A stretch of DNA of 64,000 nucleotides from Baylisascaris procyonis (lineage: Eukaryota; Nematoda; Chromadorea; Rhabditida; Ascarididae): positions 5,552,501 to 5,616,500 of the forward strand of contig JAZARR010000179.1 of the NCBI GenBank assembly GCA_037389465.1, in the 5' to 3' direction. Shown here piece by piece: positions 1 through 13,800 of this stretch (position 1 is its first letter; each line of letters opens with the position of its first letter). The notes under the pieces were generated by a model. That model made no database searches. It saw only the letters and a list, made by a program, of their open reading frames with translations, and had not been told where the DNA came from. The translations under genes were made by a program, and so were the position numbers.

Positions 1-1089
1 TCAGTAAAAAAAAACTGAATGTATTTTGATCTCGTATTCATCATAGCGTTCATTGTAATAGTGAAATAATTTTAAATTTATTTCGCGCTTTGAAAATTTG
101 ATCTTTAGAAAAAGACATCAAAAAATTCAAAATCTTAAGTGCAGGCTTTTTTGTATTGAGACGTACTCATCACATTGGTTTACAAACGATCGTGTTCAAT
201 TTTGTTTCCAACTACGAATGGCCTAACTGGTAGTAGGCCCATTGGGCAGCGAGAATATTCGAGATGAGAAAATTTCGACTCTGGCTTAGAGCCAAGCTAG
301 AGCCACTATTGGCAATTCTCAATATTGTGTACACATCAATCATTTCAAAGACCACAATAATCTGACACATTGGCAAAAATAGCTTCTTGCCTTAGTGAAG
401 AAAAGAGAACGGCTTGAGTATCTGTAATGAAAATATCGAAATGAAGACAGCTATTAGCAATCGTCAGTGGCATCGATTTGTTAATTCGCATTTCTATTTC
501 TTTAGATTCGACGAAAAAGAGCACTGCTGAAAGATTGAAATTAAACATAATCGTTGTCGAAATTTTCTTCTGCAAAAGTTTAAAAAAAAAATTTTTTTAA
601 AGAAAATGCAATATGCGAAAATATAAAAATGTGTACCATTTTGATAAATAATTTTCAACGCTAATCGTTCTTTATATAATTTATGCAATCATGACTGAAG
701 TATACGTCAGTGAGCAAAACGAATTAATGGCTAAACAAAGAAATCGAGAAAAATTGGCGAATAATATTAAAAGTTTTCACAGATTTTTTCATCTAATCAC
801 TGTTTCTTTTTGCCGTTAGAATGGAGTTAGACAAAATGGAGAAATAGGAAGTGATTTCTTAGAAAATTGTAGCGAATCTCAGCAGCTCATAGTTTTCTTC
901 TTAACATTTATAGTTTCTTTCTAAAATTACAGCGCGCATTTCTAACATTTTCCTAACATGAAATCTAATTTTTTTGTAGAATATGCCAATATACATAAAT
1001 AGGAGCAAACAAGGAGTCGCAAGGAGCAAAAGCGGAGTTATAAGCGCATGGATCAACTTAGATTTCGTTATACTCATGGCTAATTTAGC

Positions 1090-1114
1090 AAATAAATAAA
1101 TAAATAAATAAAAA
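1090..1114 (+). repeat. (AAAT)n tract, possible retroelement tail
   Basis: About five AAAT units end a slightly less AT-rich stretch (about 1000-1089). Similar AAATAAATAAAT tails occur at 3801-3869 and at 60040-60055, where the tail follows a non-LTR-retrotransposon-like segment. This one could therefore be a 3' tail of an old retroposon, but no coding remnant is visible next to it. It may equally be a plain microsatellite. Confidence 0.5.
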
Positions 1115-3800
1115 CGATGGCGGTTTTCCTACAGAAATTGTTCGCATTACGAGGTATTTAAAGAAATCTTTTACAGTTACTTTAAGATAACCATTCTTAA
1201 CAGTTGCACACTGTTTCCTTTATCGCAATATTTCAAGTGAAGATAGAAATGGCCAAAAAAAAGCCGTTACATGTTTGCGAAATGAAAATCTGTTTTTAAT
1301 GGCTTTTAATAAAATTTCACCGAGTTGTTTCGTTTGTTGATCACAAAGAAATCAATAAGACTTCAAATATCGCTATAAGTCACATTTTGCGTTCAGTAGC
1401 CTGTCTTAGATGTTTTCATGAAGTTCGACAAAATGCTGTTTGCATAGAAATAAGAGCATCGGTCGAATTTCTTACGCGAATAATTCACTTATATTTTTGA
1501 TAATGAATTACTAATCACTTTTCATTATCAATACTATAAGTATACTATACTATAAGATAATGAATACTATAAGTACATCAACTGAATTGTTCATTCTATA
1601 AGATCACTGAGAACGAACAATTCTGATGTGAATTGTATTATTTTCGTGAAAAATTGAAATTGGATCAATTCTATTTAATATCAATTTACATTAAATTCTA
1701 AAATTTTGGTCGACATTTCCTGCCATTTTTGAACGAATTTGAATATCTCTATGATATGAATAATATGCAAATATCAATGAAAAAAGTTTCTAGACATTTC
1801 CATTTCATTAGTGGTTTTTCGCTTGTGCTAAATTCTGTATATTTCAAGCTCGTATTCATGCAAGAAATGATGACCTCAGGGCAATGCTGAAGCCCAAATG
1901 ATTGCTCATTCGTATGAATAGCAAAGAAGTTTCCATGGCGAACACTTTATGAGCATTTCTGGTGCCTTAGGCTCGACTCCTTATAGGGTAGACCCCTGAC
2001 TAAAAGGCAGGAATGGTTGTGCGCGCGCTACTGGTTAAATATGCAAGTGGAGTTACAGCTTGTTGCAACGATTTCACTCATTGCTGCAAAGGGGAATGTA
2101 ATTGTTCATTGTTCATTGGTTGGTTTATGAAGTAAAAATTATAGAAAGAAATTTGAGAAATTGAAGCTGAATATTTTGAATGACTTTAGTTGCACTATTG
2201 GAATATTTGGAATGATTTTTCGCTAGAGAGGTGACAAAACACAGGAGATTGCTTATGTGAGGAAGAGATGCACATAAGAAACTGAGGGAAAATTCTCCGA
2301 AGAGAGTGATTCATTGTGGAATGAATTGCTGTGGAGAGGGTAACAAATAGGTAAGGGGAAATGTAATAAAATCATCGAGGAATGCTATATCGAGGAACGC
2401 TATCGCGCAAATGCAAACCTCCGTTGTATTTGCTTCTGAAGATCATCGACGCCATCAACTATATATTATGGCTATAGGTGGCATCGGTCAGCACTTTGTC
2501 ATTCGTTGTCGAAAGTCAACGGTCATCAGCATGAAGCTTAATTATGGGGAAAACTGAAGTATAGCGAGCGACGCATAGCGTAAAGTTTTCCCACTACCAA
2601 TATATGAATTACGAACGAAATTTTGATAAATTTTGAAATTTGAAATTTCAGCAGTGATTTTTCGGAAGAAAACTTATCTATAGCAGAGACTTTTTTGTTT
2701 TCGATCTACCTGTTGATGTACTTTTCAATTTATTATTAAAAACTTCGAAACACATCATCAACAGACGATTTTATTTTTGCCTACTAAACTATCCCATTTG
2801 ATTTCAAACGTATCGAGGCATCGGTTGATTTCCATTCCTAGGTGTTGTCACTTTTGTCTTTTCTCGCCCAACCGGTTCTCTTCAAATCACATAGGTCTTT
2901 TTTTTACATCTGATTGTGCGAAGAAGTGGCGAAATTATTGTAACTGAACGTGTATCGGTTATGTTCGTTAAAATTGCCGCCATTTATTCTTACGCCAAAA
3001 GATAATGACCATAATATTCGATCTGTATGTGCAGAAACAATAATTTGCGCACACAGATAATTGCTTGTTCTTGTTGTACAAATGGATTTTATTGCGAAAT
3101 GAACTGTTCCAGTTGGGCAGTAAACGATTATATATCATAAAATCGAATTTCTACTGAACAAATAGATATAAGAATAACTTCGAGTGTTGTTAAGCATGTC
3201 GTAATTTTGATAGAATCGCCGCTAATCGAATAAATATATTTTTATTGGATGCTTCTTTATATGATCCTAGGATTAACTGAATTATATCTGATTATCTATA
3301 TTTATAACAGTCTTAAATACAAATGTATCCTTATCAATAAGAAGTGCTAGGTAGTAAATTGTCGAGTGCATTATGATATTTAATTATATAATATGTGTTA
3401 AATTTCGATCACCTTTTGACACCTCTATAAATATATTATCTTGAGGTTATATTATGAAGATTTCTTGCTGAAGCGTACGGTTTATCTGTTTAGTTATATC
3501 TTTGATGCCTTTGACTTGAAATTTTTCCATTTGTTCCATTTTTTTCCGTTCCAAAAATTTTCTCTTTTTTCTTTTTTTCCTTTCAGACTTTTTTCGGTTG
3601 TTTCTTTTGTTTTTCTTTTCATCATCATTTAATAAAATCAATGCAATATTATATCAAACATCTCGATGACATTTTCAATTCTCAAATGTCGAATCATTTT
3701 CTCCATAAATAGAAAAATTCAGTAAATCGAATTATTTTGTTTTCGTCGAAATTTTATGCCTTATTCAAGGTTATTGACAAAAATTTTTTAATATAATGTT

Positions 3801-3837
3801 TAAATAAATAAAAATGAAATAAATAAAAACAAACAAA

Positions 3838-3868
<31 letters not shown>

Positions 3869-3869
3869 A
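3801..3869 (+). repeat. (AAAT)n microsatellite
   Basis: An interrupted run of AAAT/AAAAC units; the last 35 bases or so are uninterrupted AAAT. It is simple-sequence DNA with no gene on either side. Confidence 0.9.
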
Positions 3870-6800
3870 CGTTTAAAATTATGTTTCATCCATTTTTGTT
3901 CATTAGTGTAACTATCAGATTCCAGTAAGAAGGTTGTTACACTTCTTTGCGCTCGGCCTTTTTTATGCTATCAATGATCTACTCAAAATTGTATTAAAGT
4001 GTTTCGTTAGTTCAACTTGCTAAATGTGCAGTGTTTACCAATTGGTCACTCAATAGACAGCCTCATTGTATCCACTCCTCAGGTCAATAATATTTTGTTG
4101 TGGACGATCCACTAGATGGCTCTTTTTCATCTATTACTATGCCTTTCACTCGTCTAACGTCGTGATTTCTCTACAATTACTTATCGCAAATATCAAATAT
4201 ATTTGAATTCCTATGAAACAATGATGCGTTACTTAATTTTTTTTTCGTTTATCGTCCATTTCTTTCAAGCTTATTTTATTCCTTCCAAATGCTATTGTCT
4301 TTCATGTAAGTTAATTCATATTTCACGCCTCTTATGTGTTTCAAGACAAAACTTAAAATACATAAGAGTTAGGGACCGTAAAGACGAAATTTCTTGTTTA
4401 AACATATTTGTTTTTCTCCTTCCTATATAGGCAACACATCTATGAAATACGTTACCTCAATTTATTTTTTAGTAATTCTTTGCAAATATATATTTCATTT
4501 TTTTCTTTAATTCTTACCTATATTAATGATCCAAATTGAAATATTTATTATATTTCAATTTGCCGGACGCTTATTCTCATTGTTTACTCAATGTTCTCTC
4601 TTAGTAGTGAATTTTCATCAACTAATATTTTTTATATAATTGCATTTTTTTCTGTTCTTTGGGTTGCTTCCAAGTACTCATTTCTTCCTAACCATAGTTA
4701 TTCATTATGCTTCATTTTTACAGATTTTATTGTGACTTTTCCACAAATTCATCAAGTTTTATAAATGAAGCTGTGTATGTACCGGAAGATCCTTTTCTTA
4801 GTAGATTCAAAGCAACAGGAAACATTGGTGAAAAATAATATTCACTAGCTTCAAATATAATTTTCCTTTATTTGATATGCTTTTCTGGCGGTTGATCCAA
4901 GAAATGATTACGCTGCCAGAAAACACAGTCAGATTTTCTTTTCTTGCTTCGTGAATACGCAATTTCATGGTTGTGTTAATTCGTTTAGAGACCTACAAAG
5001 GTATTATAAACTTTATAAAAGAAAGAAATCTTCGTATAGGAACAGTTAAGTTTAGCAAATACGCTTCCCAAGAAGTGGACCATAAATGTCGCAATATTAT
5101 GTTGTTTTTTATAGCATTCACGAAGAAAAATGAGGAGTGGTTTTCAGATTTGATTCATATAGAAATATGAGTTTATTTGAATAACTTTTCTTCCCTATCA
5201 GTTTAAAACTTTTGAATTTCTTCAACGAGATTGCAGCCTGATGAGATTGTGGCACTCTAAAATAAGCATCTCATTTAAGCACTAACACCTTAATCAATAG
5301 TAGGCATAAAGGTTTTAGCTTGCAGTCATCGTATAAATAAGAAATGCTTACAGTATGGAATTTTTTCGGAAAATCGAACCTGAAATACATGAATAGTTTC
5401 AATGAATTTGCCGCTTCCGGTGAAAAGAAGAGAACTAATTTTTGAGTAGTTGCTTTTATGTATCTAAGAAATGAGATGGCAATCGAAGTCGCTAATGAAG
5501 ACCCCCTAAGAGACTCCAAAAGATTTCCAAAATGCGAACTCATGATCAATAAACCTTCAAGGAAGTTGAAATCTCTCTCCATCGGAATTGAGATTAGTCG
5601 GTCTACGCGTGATCAAATCTGGCTATCAATTTTTTTTTTGTGTTATGCGATGCATCAAACATGACGTAATTGAAAAATTCTGTTGTTTCATTTGGTCTTG
5701 ACGTTCGCTTTTTTTTTGGTTTTCACAGTTCTCTCCATCATCATCCATCATCACTTTCTGGATATTTCCCAATTTTCTTAGTTCGTCTTACGTCAAATGG
5801 CTTTGCTCTTCGAAATCTTAAAGTGTAAAAAGTAATTGACAAAAGTATCAGACTATATGGTTTTTGCTGGTGACTGTAATGCTAATGGAATAGGTAAATT
5901 GTTGTACAAAAATATTCTAGAACAGTTAGACGAACAAACCAAGGGAGCAGTCTAAGTGCGTAAATTTATTCTTTCTTCCAACCACACGTTTCCACTTTTT
6001 TTTTTTTATCACGCAGATACTAATTCTTTCATTGCTTTTCACCACCTTTTCTGTCTTCAATGACTTTCAATTTCGTTCATGCAATTGTCATGTATTGATA
6101 GCAGATAATAGGGGATTTGCGTGTTCTCTTACTGGAATTACCCATTAGACTATACCAGCATGATGCCCAATATTTTTCGAGCGGCATTTGGCCGCCTGTG
6201 GAATAATAATCACCTGGAAACTTCATGGAACATGCAGTGAGTAGTTCACACACAGGTGGTAGGTCCATAGCGCAGATGGAAATGGTTAAAATTGAATGCA
6301 ATCGGTTCTTTAGGTTAGCGGACTGAAAGTGTGTGAGAGGGGAAGAGGAAGATATTCACACGCATAACGATATCTATGCTCATTTATGCAAAAATTTTGA
6401 GGATTTATATAAAGAGCTCTTAAATGATCCCCAAATTTCTGGTCGCACTTTTTATTCTTACATATCCTTGCAAATACTCAATATATGCATATGTACGCAT
6501 GCTTTCACCTTGTGCAACATTTGCAATCGGGTTTTACTGCCGTATTGCATATTACCTGGTGCATTTTGATTTCATATCCGGAACTGCTGAATTGCATCTT
6601 GAACTCGAAATTAACTTTGCTAATGAAATACGTAGTTCCGATCTACATGTTTAAGGCTGACAGAGATATAAAAAAAGTGCAATGAATTTAACGAAGTGAG
6701 GTGTCTTCACATCTTGTCGGCGACATCGAAAAACGAGTTTTTGTTTTTCACGAGCGATCGCGTTTTTAAGTGCTGCATTTGCTAGTGTCGGCGTTCCGTT

Positions 6801-8400
6801 ATATTTACCGGACTCCGTAAATCTTCTCACAAATCGTGTTATAAATGTCTTTGATGGTTATACATATACGTAGCTGAAAAAAGCTTTTTTTTCAGATTTA
6901 TGCATGTATTCGTTTCTATTTATGTGGTGTGATTGAAGTTGACAGCCGCTAAAACTTGGTCTTTATTTCAGCCGTCTAGTTGTCCATTAACATCAAAACG
7001 AGTTCGGGAGAGATATACGTATAAAATTAGCATGTTTCTTATAATTTATCTAGTGATGTTTTATAGGTGAATGAATTGAAATAACAATTCTTTTGCTGTT
7101 TTTTTATGAATCGTAGTTTTGACTTAAGTAGATTGCATGACCGAGCATTTTTTGTTATTTCCGTGTAATTTCTGAAACTCTATTGTTCTTCAAATAAGTC
7201 TACAAAGGTTTATTTCTTATCCTTTCCACTTATAGTGCTCGTCTCTGTGCTTAGGCGAATTCAAGACGCTCGTATTCGTGCTAAGGAAATATTTGATAGA
7301 ACTGGTTCTTAAGAAAATCTCCGGAAGCTTTTAATTCGTAATATCAACTACTAATAGAATAACGAGTGTTTGTAGGGAGGATATTGAAAGGCATCAGAAA
7401 TTATTCTTAGAAATGAAAAAATTTAGGAGTCGATGTTAGAGAAAATACCCGCCTATGTACTGTGATGGAAATGCTTGAGCCATATGCTCATTTGATTTCG
7501 GTATTCTTTGTTTTTGTTGGGATTTAATAAAAATACTATAATAAATCATTGCAACCACCCAGCTTCCCCCGAGCTAAGGCTTTATTTTTTATTCCGAGGT
7601 GCGCACCCTCAAAATCACAGTAAAATTGGATTCTGATGCCAATGATGTAAATGCATCAGTGATCAAGGGGATAAGTGCCACACCACATTATAGATTTAAA
7701 CATGATGTTGACAGATTAATTCGAATTGTTTCATTTAATTGGTTGCGTTGCTTACATATGCTAATAGGTGGGGTGAGTTATACTTACGTTATTTAGGTAC
7801 GTTTTCATATGTACGTGTATGTAATTGTTTGCCTGTCTCTGTATCTTTTTTTTTTGCAGTCGTAGTTTCATATTAACTTTAAAAAAAATATATGACGATG
7901 AAATTAAACGAGCATAGTTGACAAAATAATTAGTCAAAGATCTCCATTTTCTTTACGAGTTGTTCCGCTTCTAGACGATTCATTTAACACTTCAAAGCGT
8001 AATAAAATTCATAAATAAAAATTTTTCTGTTATCGTTCCAATACGCTTCAGATAGATTTTTTTTAAGCTGTGAAATTGTTTGAATTTTAGAAGCTCTAAT
8101 TTGGTCACTTTTTTTGGTCACCGTTTGGTCAGAGCTTAGATTAGTCACCCTGCGCGTGTTGAAACATATCCAACTCTTTTTGACAAGCTAAAATAGGTAG
8201 GCGCATATTAAGTTGAGCTATGTGTAACGATTTTTCGCCTGCTAAATCTTAATTGAGAAGCCGTCGAAAAACCTAATATTTGATTTACAATTTCCTAACT
8301 AGTTGTAAATTTCCATTTCAAAAATTGAATACCGAATTTTCAATGATTTAAATTTATTGGTGATATTTTTTCTTATCGATATCAATATAAGATATTTTTG

Positions 8401-8470
8401 CTAAAAGATATAAGATTAAAAGATATATATAAAAGACTAAAAGATATATATATATATATATATATAAGAT
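8401..8470. repeat. AT-rich tandem repeat ending in (TA)n
   Basis: Three spaced copies of a TAAAAGATATA-like word lead into an uninterrupted (TA)n run of about 25 bases. It looks like a microsatellite seeded inside a short tandem repeat. Confidence 0.8.
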
Positions 8471-10810
8471 ATTTTTGGTAAAATTTTTGCTTCCTACTTT
8501 TATTACTGCAATAACATTTTTTTGCAGTGTGGTATTTTTTGCTATTAGTATACTGCAACATATTTGAAGTATTGAACAATAGTGAATAATATTGTCGATA
8601 ATTTTTTGAAAAAATTTCCACTAAAACCCTAAATATTTACTAGCATAAACGAAATACAAAAAAAAATTTGAATTGTTATTTTTTTTTTTTCAAATTTGAA
8701 ATAATAAAGTAAATAACACATAATTTTATATAAATTTATAAATCATTTGCGGCATTACTATGTTTTTTTTTTTTTGATGCCTTAACAAAAAAAAATTCTT
8801 AACTTGCGATATAAACAAATGTCCTTTTTTTTGGAACATTTTTTTTTCGATCAAAAGTGAAATAAAACGTCACTGTTTGAACTATTAGCATATATTCCTT
8901 GAAAAATATTGTTGTCCTTTAATACGTTGAAATTTATTCATAGGGAATCTATTTTTTGATAGTTTTTTCTCAAATCAGCGCCTGAGAAAAAACGCACTAT
9001 CTAAAAGAAACCTGAAAACCAGTATACCACTAGAGGCAGGAAAAAAAAAACAAGTTCTTCATCGTTTTCAGGAATTTATAACCGCAGAAATGTGTAAGAA
9101 ATGACAACTGCTCTAATTTTGCTCGTCGCTGAATGTTTCCTTTATTGTTGCTGTGTCTCCGGATTATGTTTTCGGGAAAATGAGGCAACTTTATCGGATG
9201 ACCAAAATAAGGGGAAAATTTTAACGATGTTTTTTTTATTTTTTTGATTTTATAAGGCATTGTTGTTGTTTTACTTGTTGGAATAATCTCCGGCGTCGTA
9301 GAGAATAAAAATTTTTTTCGGGAAAATTGCAAAGAAAGATAAATATAAGAAAAGAATTGCACTCATATTTTATTATATGGATGTGAAAGCGTTAAAATCT
9401 CTTATTTCATCGCACTGAGCTTGTTCATTAAATAAAATAACTACGTAGAGGATATTTGTTTGAAAAATTGCAAACGATGCCGAAAAAAAGCGAAGCGATC
9501 GTATCAAAAATATGCTGTCAAGTAAAGAAATTGAACTGCCCAAGATTATTTATTCATCAACTTAAATAAAGTAATTCCTTGCATTAATATTTGAAGAAGT
9601 ATAGTGGGTAGATATTGTATTTAAATGGAGTGGAATCGATTACAGAGGTAATACCTCAATGATGACTTCAGATATAAAATATATAAGAAATCTGCAAAAA
9701 TACCCTCTTTGCATATTCTTTGACAATCACGTTAATTTGCATATTAGCAAAAGGACGTATTGATAATTAAATGTTATGAATAGGACTCATGCTATATGGC
9801 ATCTTTGGCGGAAGTTCGCTGCCTTTTCCGCACTTCCTGAAGTCTTTTTTGTCTATTTTTATCGATGATTCGAGATCATTCATGATAGATAATACAAATA
9901 AAAAGATTTCAATTTTGATCTAAAATCAACGATTAAAAATTAGAGAGAAAATTTAAAAATTCCATTTTAGCGCGAAAATATTCTCATAAATTTTATTCAT
10001 TACCGGTTCAAATTATCTAACGAATAGTGGCAAAAAGAAAAAAAAAACTCGTTTTGAATCGAAGAATACAGATATCGTATCAATCTTAAAATGCTAAATA
10101 CGTTTACGCATCAATTCACATTCTTCAACATCTTCACTATAATGTCGCAAAATTTTTATTATTTCTTATAAGTTTTGTTTGAATTTTTCAAATTCCAGAC
10201 AACCTGGAAAACATTTTTGTTGAAGTTTAGGCACCTCAAATGATTGCATAGCATGAGTTACCTGTGACATGGATCGTCCTTTGAACGATGCCCTATCCTT
10301 ATGAATCTGTAGGGCTCAATTACACGACAGCGTTTTAAATACTGTAATGTGGTGTATGCTTCAACGAATCTCCCATAGATTTCAACCGGCGTATACTCTT
10401 CAAACACCTCAAATTTCATCAACGGCCAACTATCCCCTTTTCTTTTCGAATTCTCGATGATGCTCGACTTTGTTTGAAATAATCCATGTGTGAATGTTGA
10501 TGACAGTCGTCAGTATGTTTCTTGGAGGGGAATAAAGAATAGTTGTAACACGTCATAGACTAGAAAGCTTATGGGCATTAAACATTATCAAATAAATAGG
10601 CTTTTATTTGTTCCTTGACTTTCTTTTCTCTGGCTTTTTTTTTCAAACGATTTATTTGCTTTCATATGGCTGATTTTCAGCATTGCTTTCAAGAGCTCTA
10701 AATCTACCAGTTACAATGTATTTGAATACCGCTCTTGTTGTATTTCCCAAAGTCTGTAATTCGTTAAGAGGACATCACATACATTTTAATTGAGTAAATT
10801 TTGTCAACTT

Positions 10811-10815
10811 TTCAG
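10811..10815 (+). promoter_or_regulatory. Likely acceptor (TTCAG) in the desaturase 5' leader
   Basis: A U-rich stretch ends in TTTTCAG 67 bases before the start codon at 10883. There is no in-frame ATG between it and the start. In nematodes such a site just upstream of the first codon is commonly a spliced-leader trans-splice acceptor, but it could also end a 5' UTR cis-intron. Transcript 5' ends carrying a spliced leader would decide. Confidence 0.5.
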
Positions 10816-10882
10816 GCCTACAATTAAGGCCTTCAACGGCAAATTATAAGAATTACTGCCTAAGTAATAGAAAACTTAAAAA

Positions 10883-13800
10883 ATGGGCCGGGGAACGACA
10901 CAATTTATGGATAGCGCCGAAGAGCAATATTTGGCACCTGCATATGACGAAATCGATGAACTTAAAACAAGCAAAGCAAAGGTTAGCAAATTTCATAATA
11001 TATAGCATTTTCATTATTGATAACGATTTTATTGTGACCTAAATCATATAAAATCATTTAAATTATCGAAATATTTAAATATTTTTAGCGAATATAGAGG
11101 ATAATTAAATTTTACGATTTTGTGCTCAGTAGTTACGTTTTCGTGTGTTATAGTATATTGGCTGTTAAATTACTGAAATCCATCCCACCAACTTTACAAC
11201 CTGACAATAAACAATAACATATATGCATTTATAGTCAAAAATTTTCATTAAATTTCAAAAGAAATGTCCCACTTATTAAAGCTCAATTCATTAATGCAGT
11301 ATCTTGTTTAGTTACTTTCAAGTAATGCATCTCTCGATTTCAAATATTCTTCATATTTAACGCGCATTTGTTTTTGCTTGAAATTGTGATGTGATGCTTC
11401 TTATGAAAGGTTTGTCATTTGTGATCCGCTTGATATAAGGTACATTATAAAACTTGGCAATCGAGTTTGATCGCTCTTTACATCTTTATTGAGAGTCATA
11501 GAAATATAGGCGACAAAGAATCTAAAAAAAAGAAATGATTTTCTACTAAATTTAGTGATTATATTTAAATCTTGTCGACTGGAGCGCTAAATAACAATTT
11601 ATAAAATTCTAAGGAGACCCTCATGATTGCAAATCGATATTATTCAGAAAAAATTGTTTATTACCTCTTACCTGTTGAATATCGTTTATTACTTCTTACG
11701 TGTTGAATATTTTAGTTTTCTATTTGTGATAATATGCTGAGGTTTAATTTCAGGTGGAATTTAAAACACAAATTGTTTGGAGGAATGTTGGCCTATTTGT
11801 AATTCTTCATGTCGGTGCACTTATCGGATTCTATCAACTTATTTTCTATGCAAAATGGTTAACGGCTTTTTGGAGTGAGTAAATTGAAAAAACAAAATTC
11901 AAATAATTTTTCAGTCGATTAATTTGTTCTCAAAAATATTACTTAATATTAGTAAGAATGCTTAAAATCCATTCTATTTGAGGATAATACGATAAGCGAA
12001 TTCATTTGAAGAAATTTTTCTTCCAATATTAAGGAAGTCTTTGTTCGTAGAAGGAAGTATGAAAGTATTAATCGTTTTTCCATAGAAGGAAGTATTGATC
12101 AACCATTTTGGCATGAATAATTGAGCAGCATCCATGATGTGAGCCGAATTTTTTTTATTTTTTTATAATTATTTTCTATTTTTTTGAAAACGAACAACGG
12201 CTGTATGGAATAAACCGGTTGCGATATCAGCTAGGACAGGTTCTCAATTAAACTTACTTCTAGAGGCGAGTTTAATGCCCTATTATTTCCTATCTTATGA
12301 CTGAATGGCATTTACTCTCAACCAACGAATAAAAGTGCAAAATGGAAACACATTGAACAATGATTCTGCCTAAATGCGGAAATAGCTGGCTATGTTTCGA
12401 ATCTTTTGGAACGAATCATCTTGAAGCGCTGAACTTCATGGATTGGGCGATGCATATGGAACGTATTAGTATTGTGAGGGGACGAATTTTTCTAGGAATG
12501 AGGTTTAACGAAGAGAAAAAAATGTAAATATCGCAACCCCATATTTTCCAAATTTCAGGTCAAGTCGAAGACAAATTTGAGCTCAACTCGAAGATAAATT
12601 TTGGAATAAGTAGTCGCTAAGCTTTTATGAAATTCATCAAAAATTCTAGATGTTTTCTGACGAAAAAGAACATTGAACATTTATAAAGGGTAACGATAAA
12701 AAAGCAAAGCACAAGATGACGTTATAGCGTCATATTTGCGGAAAAAAAGGAAAAAAACCTGAACGATTAGCGAAGATTATTTCTTTTGACATTTTTAGAT
12801 TTTTACCGACTGTGCTAGCGGAAAGAAAAAACAACAGATAAGTTCCAGGTAAAAGTCGTTCCAGAAACGTTCAGGGTGCTCATAAAGTCTCGAAATAAGT
12901 TTCAAACATTAATCGCCGAATATTCAACTCCTCCGATTATATTTTGATACGATTAAGTTGAATCATATATATGTTAAAATGAACTTCATAGTATAGCCAA
13001 ACTTAGATGATGACCATTATCTAATAACGGTTGAAAACAACATCAGCAGGCATGTTTAAGACTGAGGTCTTTCCTTTTCCGGGCGCATGCCATACCATAC
13101 AGCTGCTCTGTGCGTTCTTATTCGACTAGTTCTGCTGTCCGGAAAGTAACAGGTTTGAACCACCAGAATTGCATGAAGGAATTGTAGAAGATCGCGGATT
13201 TGAACCCTTTTATGCAGGAAGGGCCTCAAGAAATAAGAAAATAAATATAAAGCATAATGTTTACGGAGCTGGAGGGTAGCCATGCTCAAACGACTATATC
13301 GAAGACGTTTTTTTCGGCAACAGTTTATTGGCGGATGAGCTCAAATGAAGTGGACTTCTTTGATGTTCAAAACCTGCAAAATAAACAGAATTTTTGCAAA
13401 AGAAATAATGATTTTTTATTCAAATAATGCAAGATTTTTGGAAGACTTCCTGCTCATGGATTTAATTTTACGTAACGTTGTAGCTATTCGATTAACCTAA
13501 CAGTTCCGAGGCATATAATTCTCATCCCCTGAGGCAATGTAAATTTATATTCTTGATCATCGCTGAAGTAAACTTGCAATCATTCATTTCAAATATGAAA
13601 TTTCAGCATTACTTTATTCAATGATCGGTGGAATGGGAGTGACAGCCGGTGCACACAGATTATGGACACATAAAAGTTATAAAGCAAACCTGTTCGTTCG
13701 TATTGCACTAATGTTGTGCAATTGTGCAGCATTCCAGGTAAATATTACCTATCGAATAAAAAAAACGGTAACTTATCACGATAAGAATTGTTTAATTGAT

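Larger units (their letters stand above)
1..10810. other. Gene-poor AT-rich region upstream of the desaturase
   Basis: I see no exon, RNA gene or transposon frame I can support here. Short open frames exist on both strands (for example 4967-5170, 7599-7796, 9030-9362 minus) but they show no recognisable motif and no paired splice sites. The stretch holds AAAT and TA microsatellites, listed separately, and many poly-A/poly-T runs. The desaturase promoter presumably lies in the last kilobases, but no core element could be assigned. Confidence 0.6.

Noticed and set aside
9030..9362. 110-codon minus-strand frame upstream of the desaturase
   Set aside because: Lys/Phe/Ser-rich reading of A/T runs, no motif, no splice partners.
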